NCBI GenBank assembly: GCA_047601145.1
Contig: JASGJW010000001.1
Location: forward strand, 620,001-684,000
Direction: 5' to 3'
From: UBA7672 sp047601145
GTDB lineage: Bacteria; Pseudomonadota; Alphaproteobacteria; Caulobacterales; Hyphomonadaceae
Length of the DNA: 64,000 nt
The position numbers and the translations under genes are program-made. A model generated the notes under the pieces. The model had not been told where the DNA came from, ran no database searches, and worked only from the letters and a program-made list of their open reading frames with translations. Numbering within the stretch: the first letter of the stretch is position 1; every line of letters starts with the position of its first letter. Shown in pieces: positions 60,762 through 64,000 of the stretch.

Positions 60762-61832
60762 CTACCTCACCCGCACCGTCCCCACATCCTTCATCCCCGC
60801 ACCCCATACCACCTCGACAACTGAGTCCGGCATGTTGCCGTACATCCGGAACATGTCGTCCGAGACGAGGTTGGCGAGGCATTGTTTCTGCGCGTCGCAG
60901 TTGGCCTTGTTCTCGGCGTTCCCGACAAGCGCGACGGATGTGTACTTCACGCGCTTCTGCCCGATCACGTCGTCGCTGTCGTAGTACAGGTCTTCGATCT
61001 TCACCTTCTGCAGCTTCTTGTCGTGGATCGCCCACACGGTCGAGCGGTTCACCACCTTGAATACCGGCTTGAAGTTCGCCGCCAACCCGCCGCCTTCGGC
61101 GTCGACGGGGCGATAGAGGATCAGCGCGCAGGGCTGGCGCGGTTCGGCCGTCTGCTTCTCGGGGCAGCGGCCCGACTGGGTCAAGAGGTCGTAGAGATCA
61201 TGCGTGTCGGTGAACACGGTGATGTTGTACTTCGTCGGATCGAAATCCTTCGGCGGCGTCGTGGGCGCGACCGCTGCGGCCGAAGCCGCGAGCTTCGCGC
61301 TCTGGATCGAGGGAGACTTCGCGGCTAGCGCCTGGTCGAGCGTGCGGATGCCGTCGGTGATCCAGGTCTGGTCGGCGCAGGTCTTGTTGCAGGCGATGTC
61401 GAGCTGGAGCAGCGCCTCGCGCTGCGCCCGCGCCTTGTCCGGCTGCTCCAGCATCACCAGAGCAAGGCCAAGCCGCGTGCGCGGTTCGGGCCGCGATGGC
61501 TCGTAGGCGACGGCTTTCTCGAGGAAGGGCTGCGCCTCGCCCCACTGCTCGAGGCCGATCTTGGCGAGGCCCATCAGGAAATTGGAATCGGCCGGCGCGC
61601 CGCCACGCTTGAACAGCTCTTCGAGTCTCAGCTCGGCGGTTGCATAATCCTTCGCCTGCAGCGCCGTCACGGCGTCATTGTGCAGCTTGTTGATGTCCTT
61701 CTGTGTCGCCTCGTCGATGCGGTCGGCCTTGTCGATCAGATCATAGTCCGGCTTTGTCGATAGGCCTTGCTGCGCCAGCGCAGCAGGCGCCAGCGTCAGG
61801 CCAACGAACGCTGCTGCGAGCATCCGCTTCAT
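60762..61832 (-). CDS. Exported TPR-containing protein, paralogue of the gene at 27857
   Basis: A 356-residue protein from ATG 61832 with a Sec signal (…PAALAQ). Its layout parallels the gene at 27857: TPR-like helices (ALQAKDYATAELRLEELF, LEQWGEAQPFLEKAV), CNKTCADQTW, a Pro-rich linker, then KYNITVFTDTHDLYDLL, QPCALILYRPVD, TVWAIHDKKLQKVKIEDLYY and KDVGTVRVR at the C-terminus. The strong end-to-end match shows an old duplication. The role is unknown. Confidence 0.8.
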   Translation of the reverse strand: MKRMLAAAFVGLTLAPAALAQQGLSTKPDYDLIDKADRIDEATQKDINKLHNDAVTALQAKDYATAELRLEELFKRGGAPADSNFLMGLAKIGLEQWGEAQPFLEKAVAYEPSRPEPRTRLGLALVMLEQPDKARAQREALLQLDIACNKTCADQTWITDGIRTLDQALAAKSPSIQSAKLAASAAAVAPTTPPKDFDPTKYNITVFTDTHDLYDLLTQSGRCPEKQTAEPRQPCALILYRPVDAEGGGLAANFKPVFKVVNRSTVWAIHDKKLQKVKIEDLYYDSDDVIGQKRVKYTSVALVGNAENKANCDAQKQCLANLVSDDMFRMYGNMPDSVVEVVWGAGMKDVGTVRVR

Positions 61833-62054
61833 CCGATCCTCCCCTGTGCTGCCGCTCGCGTCGTGGCGACAGTCCGGGGCCATGATGCACGAACCTGGGC
61901 CAGTCTCAAAGCAAGTGGCCGCATTGGGCCAAATGATGATCCGCGCAGCCCTCACGGAACCCACGCAAAACAACCATCCACCGCTCATGATGGCGCGCGG
62001 CGTCCGACGCAATGGCGAAGCTCCGCAATCTGCTGCCGGCCTGATCCGCCCGCC

Positions 62055-62681
62055 TCAGTTCGGCGCCGGCCACTCCCGCGTCACCTGCGCCTTCGTCACC
62101 ACGATCGGAACCTTCGGCAGCTTGCCCGGGAACGGCCCACCCTCCGGCGCGAGCTCCACCTTGTTGATCGCCTCGGCGACCTCCCAGCCCTTCGTCACGT
62201 GCCCGAACACCGCATAGCCTGTCGTGTTCGGCGCAGCTCCCTCGGTCGCGTTGAGATGCGGATTGGCGCCCATGTCGATGTAGAAGGTCGCGCGCCCGTC
62301 ATTGGGATCATCGCCATGCGCCATCGCCACCGCCATGTACGCATGTTTGTTGTCCGCCGTCTCCAGCGGCACCGTCGGCAGCGGCGGCTCGCGATATTCC
62401 AGCTTCGCATCGAGATCGCCGAGCTGGATCACGAACCCCGGCTCCACGCGATAGACCCCCGCGCCGTCGAAATACCCTGCCCGCGCGAGCCCGAGAAACT
62501 GCGCCGCCGTCTTCGGCGCGCCGATCGGATCGAGCGTTACGACAATATCCCCCATCGTCGTCTGTAGCGTCACCTCGGGCCCGAGCCACACGCGCGGCGG
62601 ATCATCCTGCGCAAACGCCGCCCCGCTCATCGCGACCGCCACGCCCATGACCAGGGAGAGGCACGCAAGAAATCGTTTCAT
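62055..62681 (-). CDS. Periplasmic peptidyl-prolyl cis-trans isomerase (cyclophilin)
   Basis: A 208-residue protein from ATG 62681 with a Sec signal (…GAAFAQ). It has the short cyclophilin core: VTLQTTMGDIVVTLDPIGAPKTAAQFL, a strand YRVEPGFVIQLGD, AMAHGDDPNDGRATFYIDMG and VFGHVTKGWEVAEAI. Some active-site residues seem altered (VEPGFVIQLGD in place of the usual FMIQGGD). It may have weak activity or a chaperone role. Confidence 0.88.
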   Translation of the reverse strand: MKRFLACLSLVMGVAVAMSGAAFAQDDPPRVWLGPEVTLQTTMGDIVVTLDPIGAPKTAAQFLGLARAGYFDGAGVYRVEPGFVIQLGDLDAKLEYREPPLPTVPLETADNKHAYMAVAMAHGDDPNDGRATFYIDMGANPHLNATEGAAPNTTGYAVFGHVTKGWEVAEAINKVELAPEGGPFPGKLPKVPIVVTKAQVTREWPAPN

Positions 62682-62746
62682 CGACTCAACCTTCGCCAAA
62701 GCGCGGCGAGCCTAGCATCGCCTCAGCCCCGGCCAAGCGGCAGAAC

Positions 62747-63058
62747 TCACAGCGTGCAGTTCGCGTACGGCCCGCCTTCGGCGCCGCTCAACTTCGCGTA
62801 GCCCCCGCGCTCCGAGAACTCGACCTTCCTGTCGGCAAAATGCAAGCCCGAGGAAACCTTCTTCGCCGGCAGCCAGTACATCCTGCCGCCCGCCAGCACC
62901 TCGAAATTCCCGCCCGCCGTCCACTGCGAGGAGAACGCAGCGCCGCCATCGCATGTCCAGGCCATGACCGGCCCCAGCGCCGGATCAGGCGCAGGCGGCG
63001 GCGCGGACGCGCACGCGCTCAGCGCAACAAGCATCGCGCCAACAAGAAGAGCACGCAT
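62747..63058 (-). CDS. MliC-like lipoprotein (2)
   Basis: A 103-residue protein with a lipoprotein signal (MLVALSAC) and a Pro-rich spacer. The mature part has MAWTCDGGAAFSS, GRMYWLPAKKVSSG and a final ANCTL, the MliC/lysozyme-inhibitor pattern with a Cys pair. Another member lies at 44048. Confidence 0.7.
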   Translation of the reverse strand: MRALLVGAMLVALSACASAPPPAPDPALGPVMAWTCDGGAAFSSQWTAGGNFEVLAGGRMYWLPAKKVSSGLHFADRKVEFSERGGYAKLSGAEGGPYANCTL

Positions 63059-63268
63059 GACACACTCCCTGACCTCTCAGCCGGGAGTCATCACACACCG
63101 AGGCAAACAGGGCGTTGCAGGCAGCAGCCGAACGCCACGCGATCAGGTTGGAAAAAATTAGCCTTAAGCGCAGCCGGAAAGCTGAAGCTTGATGCGATGG
63201 CCCTTGTTCCGCACTGGGGTAGGCGGATCAGCGCGAAGCGGCGAGGCAAAGGGGCGCTACTTGCGCCC

Positions 63269-63389
63269 CCCTTAAGCATCCACCTCCGCCTCGAGGGCAT
63301 TTTCCTGGATGAACTCGCGGCGCGGTTCGACGATGTCGCCCATCAGTTTGGAGAACATCTCATCGGCAGTGTCGGCGTGCTCGACATTG
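63269..63389 (-). repeat. Duplicated gyrB 3' end, distal copy
   Basis: About 121 bases match 63663-63783 with some six mismatches; the two copies lie 394 bases apart in the same orientation. All mismatches inside the shared coding part are silent. Confidence 0.85.
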
Positions 63390-63589
63390 CATCGGGACAA
63401 CGCTGCGTAGGCTTTCAGCACCTCCGCGCGGAGCTGGTCGGGCGTCAGTGTGGGATCGTTCTGTAGCGCCTGCAGGCGCTTTTTACTCGCCGCACCAAGC
63501 TTCAAGCCCTCAACGGCGTTGATCGCCGCAAGCGCACGGGTTCCAAGAATCTTGGGCGCTGTGTTTGCCTGCTTCCTGAGCGTCGACAT
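63272..63589 (-). CDS. Small protein fused to a copy of the GyrB C-terminal tail
   Basis: A 105-residue protein from ATG 63589. The first ~67 residues (MSTLRKQANTAPKILGTRAL … AAVEGLKLG-like pattern, LTPDQLRAEVLKAYAAL) resemble a small, helical hypothetical protein that I believe is common in alphaproteobacteria. The last 37 residues (VEHADTADEMFSKLMGDIVE … ALEAEVDA) are identical to the end of GyrB next door. The junction is at ~63389. The gene follows gyrB by 76 bases and could be co-transcribed with it. Confidence 0.7.
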   Translation of the reverse strand: MSTLRKQANTAPKILGTRALAAINAVEGLKLGAASKKRLQALQNDPTLTPDQLRAEVLKAYAALSRCNVEHADTADEMFSKLMGDIVEPRREFIQENALEAEVDA

Positions 63590-63662
63590 GCCGGTATCTT
63601 ATCCTGAAAACCGTTGATGCGCCACAAAGTCCGGGGTGTTAATCGTATCGTGAACGGAAAAA

Positions 63663-63783
63663 CCCTTAAGCATCCACCTCCGCCTCGAGGGCGTTTTCCT
63701 GGATGAACTCGCGGCGCGGTTCGACGATGTCGCCCATCAGTTTGGAGAACATCTCGTCGGCGGTGTCGGCGTGTTCAACCTTC
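63663..63783 (-). repeat. Duplicated gyrB 3' end, copy within gyrB
   Basis: Direct repeat partner of 63269-63389. It includes the gyrB stop codon and a few bases beyond (CCC). Confidence 0.85.
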
Positions 63784-64000
63784 ACCTGCAGGAGCGTGCG
63801 GGCGTTGGGATCGAGCGTCGTTTCCCAGAGCTGGCCGGGGTTCATCTCGCCGAGGCCCTTGTAGCGCTGGATCTTGATGCCGCGCTCGCCCGCCTCGAGC
63901 ACCGCATCGAGCAGGGAGACCGGGCCGAACACCTGGTGCTCGCCCGTCTTGTCATGGCGGAGGATGCAGCGGCCGTCATAGACACCGCCGAGGACTTCGG
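63666..64000 (-). CDS. gyrB: DNA gyrase subunit B, C-terminal part (cut by the window edge)
   Basis: The frame is open from the window edge and covers the last ~111 residues. It includes IQRYKGLGEMNPGQLWETTLDP, the TOPRIM-adjacent C-terminal signature of GyrB, and ends RREFIQENALEAEVDA. GyrB is the ATPase subunit of gyrase, which supercoils DNA with GyrA. The rest of the gene lies beyond 64000. Confidence 0.95.
   Translation of the reverse strand, partial: EVLGGVYDGRCILRHDKTGEHQVFGPVSLLDAVLEAGERGIKIQRYKGLGEMNPGQLWETTLDPNARTLLQVKVEHADTADEMFSKLMGDIVEPRREFIQENALEAEVDA

Noticed and set aside
63269..63783. The gyrB tail repeats as an attachment-site pair of a large integrated element
   Set aside because: Only about 270 bases lie between the copies, too little for an integrase or cargo; I keep it as a duplication with a possible recombination origin.

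Overview
The window is GC-rich, densely coded DNA from an alphaproteobacterium, probably of the Caulobacterales/Hyphomonadaceae type (inference). The grounds are a rimP-nusA-ylxR-infB operon, a RegB/SenC/RegA redox locus, a DUF1428/YCII/ECF42-type sigma factor cluster, a TonB receptor with a very GC-rich coding style, and gyrB at the right edge. There is no rRNA operon, no CRISPR array and no recognisable transposase.

1-6600 is unlike the rest. It holds about a dozen short, unrelated, mostly unknown genes (lipoproteins, small cytosolic proteins, a CPCC zinc-binding protein, a two-helix membrane protein). All but one are on the plus strand. Nearly every gene or gene pair is followed, right after its stop codon, by the same 60-85 bp imperfect inverted repeat. 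I count ten copies (E1-E10), all in one orientation and spaced about 0.4-1.3 kb. The layout is that of an integron gene-cassette array, but the repeats lack a clear attC core, and no integrase is in view.

6606-13000 is the minus-strand rimP-nusA-ylxR-infB operon, with an apparent one-base frameshift in infB near 8496. 13111-34461 is a mosaic of single genes and small operons: a beta-lactamase-fold esterase, a TPR and cytochrome-like pair, a beta carbonic anhydrase, TetR and MerR regulators (the MerR fused to a P-loop domain), an MFS transporter, a TIR membrane protein, rlmN, and an ECF42-type sigma factor with its YCII partner. 35097-38525 is the regA / molybdopterin-like / regB operon with senC divergent. 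38609-50740 holds a CadC-like TPR regulator, an M20 peptidase, PhoD, CorA, a large unknown lipoprotein and a YgjP-type metallopeptidase. 50748-60745 holds a second TIR membrane protein related to the first, a TonB-dependent receptor, a frameshifted ankyrin-repeat protein and a large unknown polytopic membrane protein.

The right end has a TPR paralogue, a cyclophilin and a MliC-like lipoprotein. It ends with the 3' part of gyrB, preceded on the map by a small gene whose C-terminus is a second copy of the GyrB tail, identical in protein but differing at synonymous sites.

The strongest leads are the cassette-like array, the GyrB-tail duplication, the paired TIR-TM-amidotransferase-like proteins, the MerR-ATPase fusion with a textbook MerR promoter, and a tRNA-like structure near 32842-32951. 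The two frameshifts (infB, ankyrin gene) may be sequence errors.
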